64,000 bases of DNA from JANNSO01 sp964485395. GTDB lineage: Bacteria; Spirochaetota; Spirochaetia; Treponematales; UBA12059. A program made the position numbers and the translations under genes. The notes beneath the pieces are model-generated. The model did no database searches. It saw only the letters and a program-made list of their open reading frames with translations, and was not told where the DNA came from. The stretch covers positions 13,119-77,118 of the forward strand of contig CAZAJF010000021.1 in assembly GCA_964485395.1 (NCBI GenBank), written 5' to 3'. Below, in pieces: positions 17,963 to 26,992 of this stretch. Every line of letters begins with the position of its first letter. Position 1 is the stretch's first letter.

Positions 17963-20900
17963 ATGCCGGTAAAACGGGAATTCGGACATAATCTCGACCG
18001 TAATAATATGGTGGAACGCGGAAGGCTCATAGCCTATATCAACTTGAGACTGGCCAGCATGGGGCTTTCCGTCTACTCGCAGGAAGGCACTACCTTCCTG
18101 AATCTCGCCAACGAAATGATAGCCAATTATCGAGAAAAAAGCAGGCTGCTGGCGGACTACCTGCCTCCGGCGGACGCGCGCATCCAGGCATTCCTCGATG
18201 ACTATCTGGGAGACCTTCCCGCGGAGGACAGGCCCCGCATGCCGCCCCGCACCTTGGTGCTGGACCGCTACGGCATGTCGCGCGAGCTGTCGCTTCCGCC
18301 CAACGCCCACGAATACGTTTCGCCCACATTATCTTCATATAGGATACGCAACGGCGTGCTGCATAACCCCGCCAACGACCGCCGTACCACCCAAGGCGTA
18401 TTCCACGTCGCGGAAGGCGGCCTTCCCGTTCCGCTGGATAAAAAGGCCGTTCCCAAACTGACCTTCGCGCGCCTCCTCAAGGCCGCCTTCAATCCGCCGC
18501 AAGACATGCTTCTCGTGCCCTTTACCGCCCGGGAGCCCGAGCCCGCCAAAACATTCCTGTCCCTGCTCCTTCGCCCGATCGTGCGCCCGGAAGTCCCCGG
18601 AATCTGCAAGGAACTGTCCATGGAAACGCGATTCTTCGCGCCCGCCTCCCTGGCCGCCAACCTGGACTTCGTAGAGAGCATCTTCGGCAACTCAGGCGAC
18701 CCCTACATCGCCGACAACGACGCCGCCCTGGACCCGCTCCACTGGACCGGCCACACCGGCTGCATCGTCCTGGCCACGCACCTCGTCACCATGACCAAGA
18801 AGGAACTCGGGCTGCCGTCCTTCGCCCAGGCAACCGAGCGGCAGAAGAGCGACGGCATGTGCTGGAAAAACGCATCCGAAAAATACAACGACGGAAAAGC
18901 TTTTAAGATATGCGCGCGCGATGAAAAAGGCGTCATGCTCACCATCATAGCGGACAACTATTTCGGCTACTCGAAAAAAGAGATAAAAACCCAGATATCG
19001 TATTCGTCCAACCTCTTGGGGCTTACCGAGGAAGAACATGCCGGCGGCGCGCTCGTCGTACCCAGCTTCAACCTGGGCACGCGCTTCGTTCCGGACACGA
19101 ATTTGAATTCCAAGGGACAGACCCTGGAACAGGTAATCAAGCTCCTGGGCGACCGCCTGGAACTGCAGCCCGAAGGCTACGCAATCGATACCATGTTCGG
19201 AAGCATCATCTACCTGCCCGAAGACGCGATAATCTCCCTGGACGACCAGAAAGCCACCTGGATCACCGACGGCGTGGAGCATAAGCTGCGCATCCTCCCG
19301 CACGAAATTTACGTGCACCCCACCGGGTACCGCATCCGCATGGACAGGCACTCCAAAACCGGGGCCTGGCGGCTCATGGGCACCGCCGGCGACGGGCTCC
19401 TTTGCCACAAGCCCTGCACGGTATCGGGCGGCGGCAAATCCGAGATTTCCAAGTCCATCACCGACGCCATAACCGACAGCCCCTTCGTGACGGGAGACTA
19501 CGGCGCCGACATGGCCCTGGCCAGGGAGATCATCGAGAAACCCTACGGCGACCGCTTCAAGGATCCCGCGGAAAACCACGGCGCCGACAGCAGGTCCATA
19601 CTGTCGCCCAAGAGGTCCCTGGGCAGCGTTATAAAGTTATTATCACCCTCTCCCCTCAACAAGGACGAGTACAACGCGTGGCTCGCGTCCATACCCGAAC
19701 GCGTAAAGGCGCTGGTATTCCTCGTCAAGCGCTTCTACCGGCCCGAGTGGGGCAACGAGTGGATGAGCCATTTCGGCACGGACGTCGTCAACGGCGCGCA
19801 GGGCAACGTCATCAAGTTCGAGGGCAGGCCCATACAGGCATCCTATCTGCGCGTCGGCTTCACCCCGGGCGGCGAGCGGTCCATACACAAGCTCAGGCAG
19901 GATTACATGCCCGCCGTCAAGATACAGTGGGAAGACGACATCACCGCCAGCGTCACGCTGCCCACCGCGCGCATCAAAGGCCTGCCCGAAGGCATCAAGA
20001 GCCCGGGCGTAAAATTCAGCCGCAACTGCGAAGCCCGTTTCTTCCAGCGCCCCGACGACGCGATAATCCGGGGATACGACAAGCAGGCCGAATCCGACAT
20101 GGCCCGCAGCGACAACTTCATCAGCAATTTCGAACCGCTTTCCCGCTCGCGGGCCCGCGACATGGTGGAGCACACAGTCGAGCTTACCGAGTATACGGAA
20201 CCCATGCGCGCTTTGATCAGCGAGGCCGAGAACGACGATAAATTCCACTGGTTCGTGGTATCCTCCCATCCGCGCATCGTAGACGGCAAGCCGTCCAAGA
20301 ATCCCCGTTACCTGCAGCTGGACCAGAACTTCCTCCACCCGCTGGAACGCTACCTTGCCGACCTCTCGGCGCGCCTCTCCCGAATGATCCCCGCGGACGA
20401 GGCAGTCTACCAGCCGGTGGGAGCCATGCTGCCCGGCCGCCGCAACAACCCACCGGAACCGGAAGCCGGCATCAGGCCGCTTGCCGTGTACGGTCCCATC
20501 CATTACCAGGAATTGCCCGAGCTATTCATGGACTTCATCTGCTCGCTCACGGGCAAGAGCCCCTCCACCACGGGAGCCGGTTCCGAAGGCGCCCTCACCA
20601 AAGGACCGTTCAACGCGCTCATACCCACCACGGACCTCAACAACGCGCTCCTTGCGTTCATCCTGGGAGGATACGCGGGTTACAGCACCGCCGCGGGCCA
20701 CATCGGCCACAAGTATCGCGTCGAGCACGACATCTCGCTCTTGGTACCCGAACTGTGGGCACGCATGACCGTGGAGGAACGCGATCCCGCGGACATGATC
20801 GAGCACGGCTACCTCGAGCGCATAGCGGACTTCGATTTCAACGGCAAGCATATTCCCGCCGGCAGGCTGGGCTACCGCATCACCCCGCTTTTCGCATCGC

Positions 20901-21418
20901 ACTACCTGGGCCGAATTTTCGATACGCCGTCGGCCGTATTCCCCGAGGAAGTACTGCGGCCCGAGCTCCAAAGCATGGAGTATTTCGCGGACGGAATCCT
21001 CAACATCGCCGAGGCGCAGGAACGCGTGGCCAAGGATTATATAGAAGACGGCTCCATAAACGCGGCCATTCCGCCGCTCAAGGCCATCCTGTACATCATG
21101 GCCACGGGCAAGTTCGAAGGCAAAGTCCTCGCAGACCCCGCGGTTCGCAAGCTCTTCAACCAAGACTACGTCCTGGGCTCGGACTGGTACCGCGACAGGC
21201 TTGCCCGGTACGCGGAGAGCGAAAAGCAGCGCATGACGCGCGGCAAAAGCTACATACAGCAATTCCTTTCCAATACGCGCAACCGCGACGAAAAGGAAAT
21301 CCAGCGGGCCCGCCGCGAACTCCAGTCGGTGGAGGAGAAACTCACCACCATCAACAAGCCCGATTACATCAACACGCTGGTGGGCACCATAGGAAAGGAT
21401 CCCCTCTATTATGCCTGA
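17963..21418 (+). CDS. Large protein, probable PPi-type phosphoenolpyruvate carboxykinase
   Basis: A 1151-residue cytoplasmic protein. I recognise the overall pattern from the large (about 1100-1200 residue) PPi-dependent PEP carboxykinase group, which interconverts oxaloacetate and PEP using pyrophosphate. This is recognition from memory, not a proof. Landmarks are HTGCIVLATHL (about 270), ADNYFGYSKKEIKTQIS (about 331-347), a P-loop-like SGGGKSEISKS (about 490), KGPFNALIPTTDLNNAL, and DFDFNGKHIPAGRLGYRI near 955. The last ~80 residues are a charged helix. GGAGG sits 5 bases before the ATG at 17963. Its 3' end overlaps hutI by 8 bases, so the two are translated together. An unrelated enzyme of histidine metabolism is the main alternative. 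Confidence 0.55.
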   Translation: MPVKREFGHNLDRNNMVERGRLIAYINLRLASMGLSVYSQEGTTFLNLANEMIANYREKSRLLADYLPPADARIQAFLDDYLGDLPAEDRPRMPPRTLVLDRYGMSRELSLPPNAHEYVSPTLSSYRIRNGVLHNPANDRRTTQGVFHVAEGGLPVPLDKKAVPKLTFARLLKAAFNPPQDMLLVPFTAREPEPAKTFLSLLLRPIVRPEVPGICKELSMETRFFAPASLAANLDFVESIFGNSGDPYIADNDAALDPLHWTGHTGCIVLATHLVTMTKKELGLPSFAQATERQKSDGMCWKNASEKYNDGKAFKICARDEKGVMLTIIADNYFGYSKKEIKTQISYSSNLLGLTEEEHAGGALVVPSFNLGTRFVPDTNLNSKGQTLEQVIKLLGDRLELQPEGYAIDTMFGSIIYLPEDAIISLDDQKATWITDGVEHKLRILPHEIYVHPTGYRIRMDRHSKTGAWRLMGTAGDGLLCHKPCTVSGGGKSEISKSITDAITDSPFVTGDYGADMALAREIIEKPYGDRFKDPAENHGADSRSILSPKRSLGSVIKLLSPSPLNKDEYNAWLASIPERVKALVFLVKRFYRPEWGNEWMSHFGTDVVNGAQGNVIKFEGRPIQASYLRVGFTPGGERSIHKLRQDYMPAVKIQWEDDITASVTLPTARIKGLPEGIKSPGVKFSRNCEARFFQRPDDAIIRGYDKQAESDMARSDNFISNFEPLSRSRARDMVEHTVELTEYTEPMRALISEAENDDKFHWFVVSSHPRIVDGKPSKNPRYLQLDQNFLHPLERYLADLSARLSRMIPADEAVYQPVGAMLPGRRNNPPEPEAGIRPLAVYGPIHYQELPELFMDFICSLTGKSPSTTGAGSEGALTKGPFNALIPTTDLNNALLAFILGGYAGYSTAAGHIGHKYRVEHDISLLVPELWARMTVEERDPADMIEHGYLERIADFDFNGKHIPAGRLGYRITPLFASHYLGRIFDTPSAVFPEEVLRPELQSMEYFADGILNIAEAQERVAKDYIEDGSINAAIPPLKAILYIMATGKFEGKVLADPAVRKLFNQDYVLGSDWYRDRLARYAESEKQRMTRGKSYIQQFLSNTRNRDEKEIQRARRELQSVEEKLTTINKPDYINTLVGTIGKDPLYYA

Positions 21419-22694
21419 TATCCTCGTAAGCGAACCCGATTCCATAAAGGCCACGCTTCTCATAACCAACATCGGGGAACTCGCCACGCCCACCGGCCAG
21501 GATGCCCGCTACGGCGCGGACTCCAACATCATCCACACCGTTAAAAACGCAGTCATCGCGGTCAACGTCGAGAAAATCGTCTGGATCGGACCTGCCGAGG
21601 AACTGCCGCCGATCGACGGTCCGGGCCCCGAGGTTTTCGACGCGCAAGGCAAAGCCGTAATTCCGGGCTTCGTGGACTCGCATACCCATTTCGTGTTCGG
21701 CGGTTACCGCGACGAAGAATTCCTCTGGCGCGCCGGCGGCGTTCCGTACATGGAAATACACCAGCGCGGCGGCGGCATCGCCAGCAGCGTCCGCGCCACG
21801 CGCGAAGCCTCCGTCGACGACCTTTTCCGCATCGGACTGGTCCGCCTCGAGCGCATGCTGGAGTTGGGCGTAACCACGGTGGAGGGCAAGTCCGGCTACG
21901 GCCTCGACCTGGAAACCGAACTTCGCCAACTCGATACGATGCGCCGCCTGGACGGGCACCAGCCGGTGGACATCGTCCCCACGTTCATGGGGGCCCACTC
22001 CACGCCGGCCGAGTACAAAGGCCGGCCCGGCGCCTACATCGACTACCTCATCGCCGACGTGCTCCCCAAGATAAAAGAGCAAGGTTACGCGCAGTTCTGC
22101 GATATTTTCTGCGAGAAAAACGTGTTCGAGCTGGACGACACCAAGCGCTACCTCGAGGCGGCGCGCGCCTTGGGCTTCAAGCTCAAGCTGCACGCCGACG
22201 AGATCGAGCGCATCGGCGGCGCGGGCTTGGCCGCCGACCTCAAGGCCGTCAGCGCCGACCATCTCCTCAAGGCCTCCGTGGACGACCTCAAGAAAATGGC
22301 CGCCGCGGGCACCGTGGCCACCTGCCTGCCGCTTACCGCCTTCGTGCTCCGCGAACCGTACGCCGACGCGCGCGCCATGCTGGACGCGGGATGCGCCGTG
22401 GCCATAGCCAGCGACCTCAATCCCGGCTCGTGCTACAGCCAATCCATCCCGCTCGCCGCCGCGCTCGCCGTACTGTACATGCGCATGAGCATTGAAGAAA
22501 CATTAACCGCCCTCACGCTCAACGGAGCCGCCGCCTGCGGCCTCGCAGGCGACCGGGGCAGCCTCGAGCCCGGCAAGCTCGCGGACATCCTCGTGCTGGA
22601 CGCGCCCTCGTACCGCCACCTCGCATACCACAGCGGCATGAACATCGTGGACACCGTCATCAAGCGCGGCAAGGTCGTAAGCGTCAGGAACTGA
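21411..22694 (+). CDS. hutI: Imidazolonepropionase
   Basis: Third enzyme of histidine catabolism, opening 4-imidazolone-5-propionate to N-formimino-glutamate; a metal-dependent amidohydrolase of the cytoplasm. The 427 residues carry FVDSHTHFVFGG (metal-binding HxH), EGKSGYGLDLETEL, LKLHADEI, SADHLLKAS and ASDLNPGSC (metal-binding Asp), all typical. It overlaps the PEPCK-like gene by 8 bases. The partner genes hutH and hutU are on the divergent transcript. No formiminoglutamase (hutG) or glutamate formiminotransferase gene lies in the window, so the last step is encoded elsewhere. Confidence 0.95.
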   Translation: MPDILVSEPDSIKATLLITNIGELATPTGQDARYGADSNIIHTVKNAVIAVNVEKIVWIGPAEELPPIDGPGPEVFDAQGKAVIPGFVDSHTHFVFGGYRDEEFLWRAGGVPYMEIHQRGGGIASSVRATREASVDDLFRIGLVRLERMLELGVTTVEGKSGYGLDLETELRQLDTMRRLDGHQPVDIVPTFMGAHSTPAEYKGRPGAYIDYLIADVLPKIKEQGYAQFCDIFCEKNVFELDDTKRYLEAARALGFKLKLHADEIERIGGAGLAADLKAVSADHLLKASVDDLKKMAAAGTVATCLPLTAFVLREPYADARAMLDAGCAVAIASDLNPGSCYSQSIPLAAALAVLYMRMSIEETLTALTLNGAAACGLAGDRGSLEPGKLADILVLDAPSYRHLAYHSGMNIVDTVIKRGKVVSVRN

Positions 22695-22847
22695 TCTTAT
22701 TGTTATAAATATATAAGGGGGCGCCACCGGACCAGGCCCGGCCGCCCGCCCCAGACGCGCCCCCTGGGCCGAACTTCCTCCGCTCCGCGCCCAAGCGCGC
22801 CGCGGAGGCGATTTCGGCCCTCCCCCAGGAATTTTTCAAAATCATCG

Positions 22848-22880
22848 CATGTTTTTTCCCGCAAGCCTTAAAAAACATGC
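22848..22880. repeat. AT-rich inverted repeat in the hutI to lipoprotein gap
   Basis: GCATGTTTTTT (22848-22858) is mirrored by AAAAAACATGC (22870-22880) around an 11-base loop. It sits in the 240-base gap between hutI and the next gene, downstream of a very GC-rich stretch (about 22720-22835). It could slow transcription leaving hutI, but it lacks a GC-rich stem with a T-run, so I do not call it a terminator. Confidence 0.4.
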
Positions 22881-22934
22881 TACTCTTCGAACCGAATAGA
22901 ACAACATCGCTATTTTACATAAAAGGAACCAACC

Positions 22935-24266
22935 ATGAATCGTCGTTTTTTAAATACCGCACTCATCGTCTGCGCCGTCTTCCTCGCAGCCTCCTGCGAC
23001 CTTTTGCAGAAACCTCCCGTGGATCCCCCTGCAACCTTCACCGTAACCCTTACGCAAGCCGCCGGCGGCACGGTCAGCGTTACTCCCGTACAGGCTAGCT
23101 ACGAAAGCGGTACCGCCATTACCGTCACTGCCGTACCCTCAAGCGACTTTACCTTTACCAAATGGTCCGGAGACTCGGAAGCCGCGGAAACCAGCATCAC
23201 CGTTACCGTCGATAAAAATCTCGCCTTTTCGCCGGTATTTACCGCTAAAATAAAATATAGAACCACTAAATATATATACAGTAGCGGGATTCCATTAGCT
23301 CCAAAAACTGAGTATACCTATATATATCCATCCGCAAGCACAGGCGATTGTTCAGAACGAATCCAAAAAAGTCTTATTGGCAATTCCAGCTATAGTCGGC
23401 AATATATACGAGATTCACAGGGTCGACGCTTGCTCTACAACACTTTCTCCACTACTGGAGGCGCAAAAACATACTCATCATCGCAGCTTTACTCCTACCG
23501 CGGCGTTACATCGGATATTAGCAAAGAAGAAAATTTTTCCAGCAACTGGAATTCTTATATATCATACGAAAATATTTATGATGCGGCAGGCCTTTTAAAA
23601 CAATATTTATCGAATGATGGAGTCACTAATTACTATTATGAAAACGGACGTATTGTTTCTGAAGACTATATTTATCCGGGATATCCCACAGAATATGGGT
23701 ATTATTTCTACTGTGATGGCCCAGACAACCGAATTTCCCGAATAGAATTTTATGACAGTCCGGAACGTACGACATTATTGAGTAAATGGGTAGATTTATA
23801 TGATGACAACGGCAACCGTACTAGGGGCGCCAAATTTCTCTATAGCGCTGGAGTTGAATCCCTTGATTACCAAACTGACTACACCTATGAAGCCTACACT
23901 CCTGCTGCCGAAATTTTCCCCTCCAACATTTCCGCACTGGAGGGTATCTGGTCGGGTATCGGCAAAGGCTATGCAAGCGACGCTGCCAATATTTCGTTTA
24001 CGATGGTCAACGACAACATTATCCTGCGCATGGGGACGGACAGCTTCGGGGACTTATATGGTTCAGTAGGCACTTTCGTGCTGGACACGAGCGTGACGCC
24101 GAACACCTTCAATCTTACCAACCCCGCCGGAGAAACCTGGCTGGGCATCTATAAAGTAACGGACGGCAAGCTCACACTCTGCATCAACGAAAACAGCGGC
24201 GGCACTCGCCCAACGGATTTCGTTACCGCAGGAGATGGCCACCTCTACGAAAACTTTACTAAATAA
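22935..24266 (+). CDS. Mosaic surface lipoprotein (InlB-B-like, YD-like and lipocalin-like parts)
   Basis: A 443-residue lipoprotein. Residues 1-20 are a lipoprotein signal (LAASC). About 32-100 resemble a divergent InlB B-repeat (GGTVSVTPVQASYESGTAIT, then FTKWSGD). About 140-315 are rich in Tyr, Asn and Asp with YD-repeat-like phrases (YDAAGLLKQYLSND, NYYYENGRIVSED). About 335-443 resemble the small lipocalin-like TIGR03067 domain (LEGIWSGIGKG, TWLGIYKVTDGKLTLCINE, RPTDF). It is probably displayed on the cell surface. The middle part (about 23230-23900) is markedly AT-rich against GC-rich ends, which suggests a patchwork origin. It stands alone between hutI and the shared terminator at 24270-24303. 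Confidence 0.7.
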   Translation: MNRRFLNTALIVCAVFLAASCDLLQKPPVDPPATFTVTLTQAAGGTVSVTPVQASYESGTAITVTAVPSSDFTFTKWSGDSEAAETSITVTVDKNLAFSPVFTAKIKYRTTKYIYSSGIPLAPKTEYTYIYPSASTGDCSERIQKSLIGNSSYSRQYIRDSQGRRLLYNTFSTTGGAKTYSSSQLYSYRGVTSDISKEENFSSNWNSYISYENIYDAAGLLKQYLSNDGVTNYYYENGRIVSEDYIYPGYPTEYGYYFYCDGPDNRISRIEFYDSPERTTLLSKWVDLYDDNGNRTRGAKFLYSAGVESLDYQTDYTYEAYTPAAEIFPSNISALEGIWSGIGKGYASDAANISFTMVNDNIILRMGTDSFGDLYGSVGTFVLDTSVTPNTFNLTNPAGETWLGIYKVTDGKLTLCINENSGGTRPTDFVTAGDGHLYENFTK

Positions 24267-24269
24267 AAA

Positions 24270-24303
24270 ACCGGTCAACCTGTAAAAATGCAGGTTGACC
24301 GGT
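24270..24303. terminator. Bidirectional terminator
   Basis: A 13-bp stem ACCGGTCAACCTG / CAGGTTGACCGGT with an 8-base loop lies 3 bases past the plus-strand lipoprotein and about 31 bases past the end of the minus-strand operon. The minus-strand tail TTTTTTATTT is strong; the plus tail CTTCTT is weaker. Confidence 0.85.
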
Positions 24304-24334
24304 CTTCTTAAGCCTTGCTGCTCGAATCAGATAA

Positions 24335-25489
24335 TCAGAACTGCAGCCGCATCGCCAGCATCAAGCCGATGCCGTTCAGCGTCAACTCGTCAAATGAAAG
24401 CGCCGGTTGCTCCATATCCGCGGTCGCGGCGATGGTTATGATAAAGCCGGGAAACGCCAATTCAAAGCCGCTGCTTGCGAAGAGGCTCAGGTCGTCGCGC
24501 AGTATCGCTACCGGCGCGGACAAGGCTTGCGTTATTGTGGGTACCGTGGTACCGGCCAGCGCGGCGGCTTCGAGGGCCGCGGCGGATGGATTGACCGTCG
24601 CGGTAACGTCGAAAACGGAATCATACTCGGAGTGGTAAAAATTTACCGATGTCTTTAAAAACGGCCTGAAGAAATACAGCAAGGTCTTGGAAACGGCAAG
24701 GCTCGCGCCGGCGGTATGAACCTTGGCCGTAAACCCGATTTTCCCCGACAAGCCGAGGGTTCCCAGTCCGGCCACTTCCGGCGCAGTGATTCCAAGACCG
24801 GCAAGGGAGAATGCATCCGCCCCGAGATCGAACTGCGAATAGGTATAGCCGAGCCCCATGGACAATGCCGGTAATTTTTTATTCTGCTTTTCCGACAGTA
24901 AAACCTTGCGAACCGTTCCACCCACCGTAAGCATCTCAATCGAGGTACCTACACCGCTTATCTTACCGGAAATCGTCGCGGGCAGCAGGCCTACGCCCCA
25001 CGCCACGAGAGCATTGGGAAGATAAAAGCCGTTTGCGAGAATCTCAAAACCGGCGGGAAGCCGGAATCCAAAACCCATGCGAAAAGAGGGCAAGCCAAAA
25101 GCCCTGGTGGTTACCATGGAAAAAATATCGTTGGCTGCCGCGGTCTTCAAAGCTCCTGTAACCAGGGAGGGAATCGGCACAAGCTGGAACTTCCAGGTAT
25201 CCGTATCGCTCGTACCCAGTACTTTACCCACGCCATCCATGGACGTAGCGCCTATACCCAGGAAGCTTACGTATATTCCGGTTTTGCCCGGGAGCTCAGC
25301 GGCTCCGACAAGAGCGTCCCCAGACCGGGCCAACGCATTGATGGACGGACTCAAATCCTTCCCCAGACTGCTAAACAAGGTATTGACGTCTTTATTGAGC
25401 GGTTCGAGGTTGATGGGGCTTATCTGGGCCAAGGCCAAGGCACAAGCCAAGAAAAAGGAAACCAGAGCAGCAACGCGCCGGAAAAACAT
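24335..25489 (-). CDS. Putative outer-membrane beta-barrel protein
   Basis: A 384-residue exported protein. A signal peptide covers about residues 1-22 (ends ACALALAQ). The mature protein is glycine-rich with alternating hydrophobic/polar strands (FRMGFGFRLPAGFEI, ALSMGLGYTYSQFDLGAD) and ends in a strand with terminal phenylalanine (LMLAMRLQF), the usual outer-membrane insertion signal. I cannot assign a named family. Start 25489 has AGGAGG five bases upstream; a GTG at 25495 is less likely. It is the last gene of the five-gene operon that starts at 29803. Confidence 0.7.
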   Translation of the reverse strand: MFFRRVAALVSFFLACALALAQISPINLEPLNKDVNTLFSSLGKDLSPSINALARSGDALVGAAELPGKTGIYVSFLGIGATSMDGVGKVLGTSDTDTWKFQLVPIPSLVTGALKTAAANDIFSMVTTRAFGLPSFRMGFGFRLPAGFEILANGFYLPNALVAWGVGLLPATISGKISGVGTSIEMLTVGGTVRKVLLSEKQNKKLPALSMGLGYTYSQFDLGADAFSLAGLGITAPEVAGLGTLGLSGKIGFTAKVHTAGASLAVSKTLLYFFRPFLKTSVNFYHSEYDSVFDVTATVNPSAAALEAAALAGTTVPTITQALSAPVAILRDDLSLFASSGFELAFPGFIITIAATADMEQPALSFDELTLNGIGLMLAMRLQF

Positions 25490-25504
25490 AGTCACCTCCT
25501 CGGT

Positions 25505-26992
25505 TTAGAGCGGCAGAGAATCGTAGCCGAGCAGTACTACGCCATTGGTACCGGTAATTACCAAACCTTCATCGTTCCAGAATAGGCTGCCTGAGCTTGC
25601 GGCGGAAGCTTCGGGAACTCCTGAATGGAAACGATATTCTTTTGTGAACGCGCTATCCTTGAAAAGCATTACCGTACCGTCGCGTCCCAGCGCAGCGGCC
25701 CATGCGGCACCGTCGTGAATCGTCGCCCTTATCGATATGATTTCAGCCTTACCCGGAATCGCTTGAAAAACCGGTTCGGAGACCGGCGCTCCCTTTGAAT
25801 CCGTCGATGCGATGAATACTCCCTGGTCGGTACCGATATACAGGAACGTACCGCTCTGCGAAATAGTTTTTATCAGCGGCTGCTCGGTCCCTACCAGAGG
25901 AACCTTTATCAAGTTTTTTTCACCAAGGAACGTCTCGGTTATCCAACTGATCGTAATAGGATCCGGAACGGCGGTAGGATCGCCGAAAAGGTCACCGATG
26001 GTGTAGTCAAAACGGAAGGTATTGAGAACCGGCACCACGGTATAGCCAAACGTCATAAGGCCGTTATCGTAGTGAATATCGATATCGGCTAAAAGACTCG
26101 AGGTAGAGTCCTTGATCATATCGTAGAAAGACGACATAGAGGGAGTGTTCAGGAAGTCCAGCAAATCCATCCACTTCCAGGCGCCGGCTTCCGTCTTCAC
26201 GAAACCGATGGAGCCCGGCCTCTGGAAATACGCAACCTGGTATGTCTCAGCTCCGAAAGGAACATTGAAGGTTCCGGAATCGACGATATTCTTGCTAGCC
26301 GTCTCGATTATTCCGTCTTCCAGGATTCCGGAGGCAGCATCGAAAGGCCGGATGCCATTACTAGTATTTATCCAGATCCTCGGCGCACCCATGGTGCCGT
26401 CAGGGTTCATTACTTTACCCGATGTCAAGCTGTTTGCCCCGGGGACCGACAAAGAAGCCCCAGAAGGAAGAAAGATCGTATCATTGGCCAAAGCATAATA
26501 CCCGCCCTCAAAATACAGAGCCTTTACGCCATCGGCATCGGAAGCGGAAACGATCCGCTCAAACGGAGATTTTTCTACGCCCAGCAGTACATAGGCCGTA
26601 GATCCCGCCAACACCTGAAACGCCGGAGAATCCGCATAGCGTACGGGAGTAAAGTCGGCCCCGGATCCAGCACCAAGGCTGAGATACAGAATGCAATCTT
26701 TTGCCGGAGTGATATTATCTATCGTTATGGTTTTATTCTCGGGAATCTCGTATTCCTTATATGCTTGCGTCTCCGTAAGGTTAAGGAGCTGTCCCCGGGT
26801 TTCCAGCCAGACCCTGGCGTGAGTCGGAACCAAGTCGCCGACCGCGCGGGAACTTCTCGAATCCACACTGACGGCAGCGAGGTACTTGGCGGGAATGTCA
26901 ATGGAAATGCGGCCGAGCGGCGGGGCCATAGAGCATGCCGCCAGCAGCACGAACAGAGACGTAAATACAAAAATCTTCATCGCGGTTTTCAT
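25505..26992 (-). CDS. Lipoprotein, unknown function, operon with FecR-like and beta-barrel proteins
   Basis: A 495-residue lipoprotein; the signal peptide ends in LLAACS (Cys near residue 20). The first ~100 mature residues look like a beta-sandwich (KTITIDNITPAKDCILYLSL). The C-terminal third has repeated strands of the kind seen in beta-propellers (FLYIGTDQGVFIASTDSKG, AALGRDGTVMLFKDSAF, LVITGTNGVVLLGYDS). I do not recognise a named family. Start 26992 has GGAG six bases upstream and overlaps the stop of the FecR-like gene by 4 bases (ATGA). It is probably periplasmic or surface-exposed. Confidence 0.65.
   Translation of the reverse strand: MKTAMKIFVFTSLFVLLAACSMAPPLGRISIDIPAKYLAAVSVDSRSSRAVGDLVPTHARVWLETRGQLLNLTETQAYKEYEIPENKTITIDNITPAKDCILYLSLGAGSGADFTPVRYADSPAFQVLAGSTAYVLLGVEKSPFERIVSASDADGVKALYFEGGYYALANDTIFLPSGASLSVPGANSLTSGKVMNPDGTMGAPRIWINTSNGIRPFDAASGILEDGIIETASKNIVDSGTFNVPFGAETYQVAYFQRPGSIGFVKTEAGAWKWMDLLDFLNTPSMSSFYDMIKDSTSSLLADIDIHYDNGLMTFGYTVVPVLNTFRFDYTIGDLFGDPTAVPDPITISWITETFLGEKNLIKVPLVGTEQPLIKTISQSGTFLYIGTDQGVFIASTDSKGAPVSEPVFQAIPGKAEIISIRATIHDGAAWAAALGRDGTVMLFKDSAFTKEYRFHSGVPEASAASSGSLFWNDEGLVITGTNGVVLLGYDSLPL

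Noticed and set aside
21369..22442. Open frame of 357 codons on the minus strand across hutI
   Set aside because: Antisense to hutI; no recognisable motif, start or ribosome-binding site.
22848..22880. Inverted repeat considered as the hutI terminator
   Set aside because: The stem is AT-only in its inner part and has no T-run after it.
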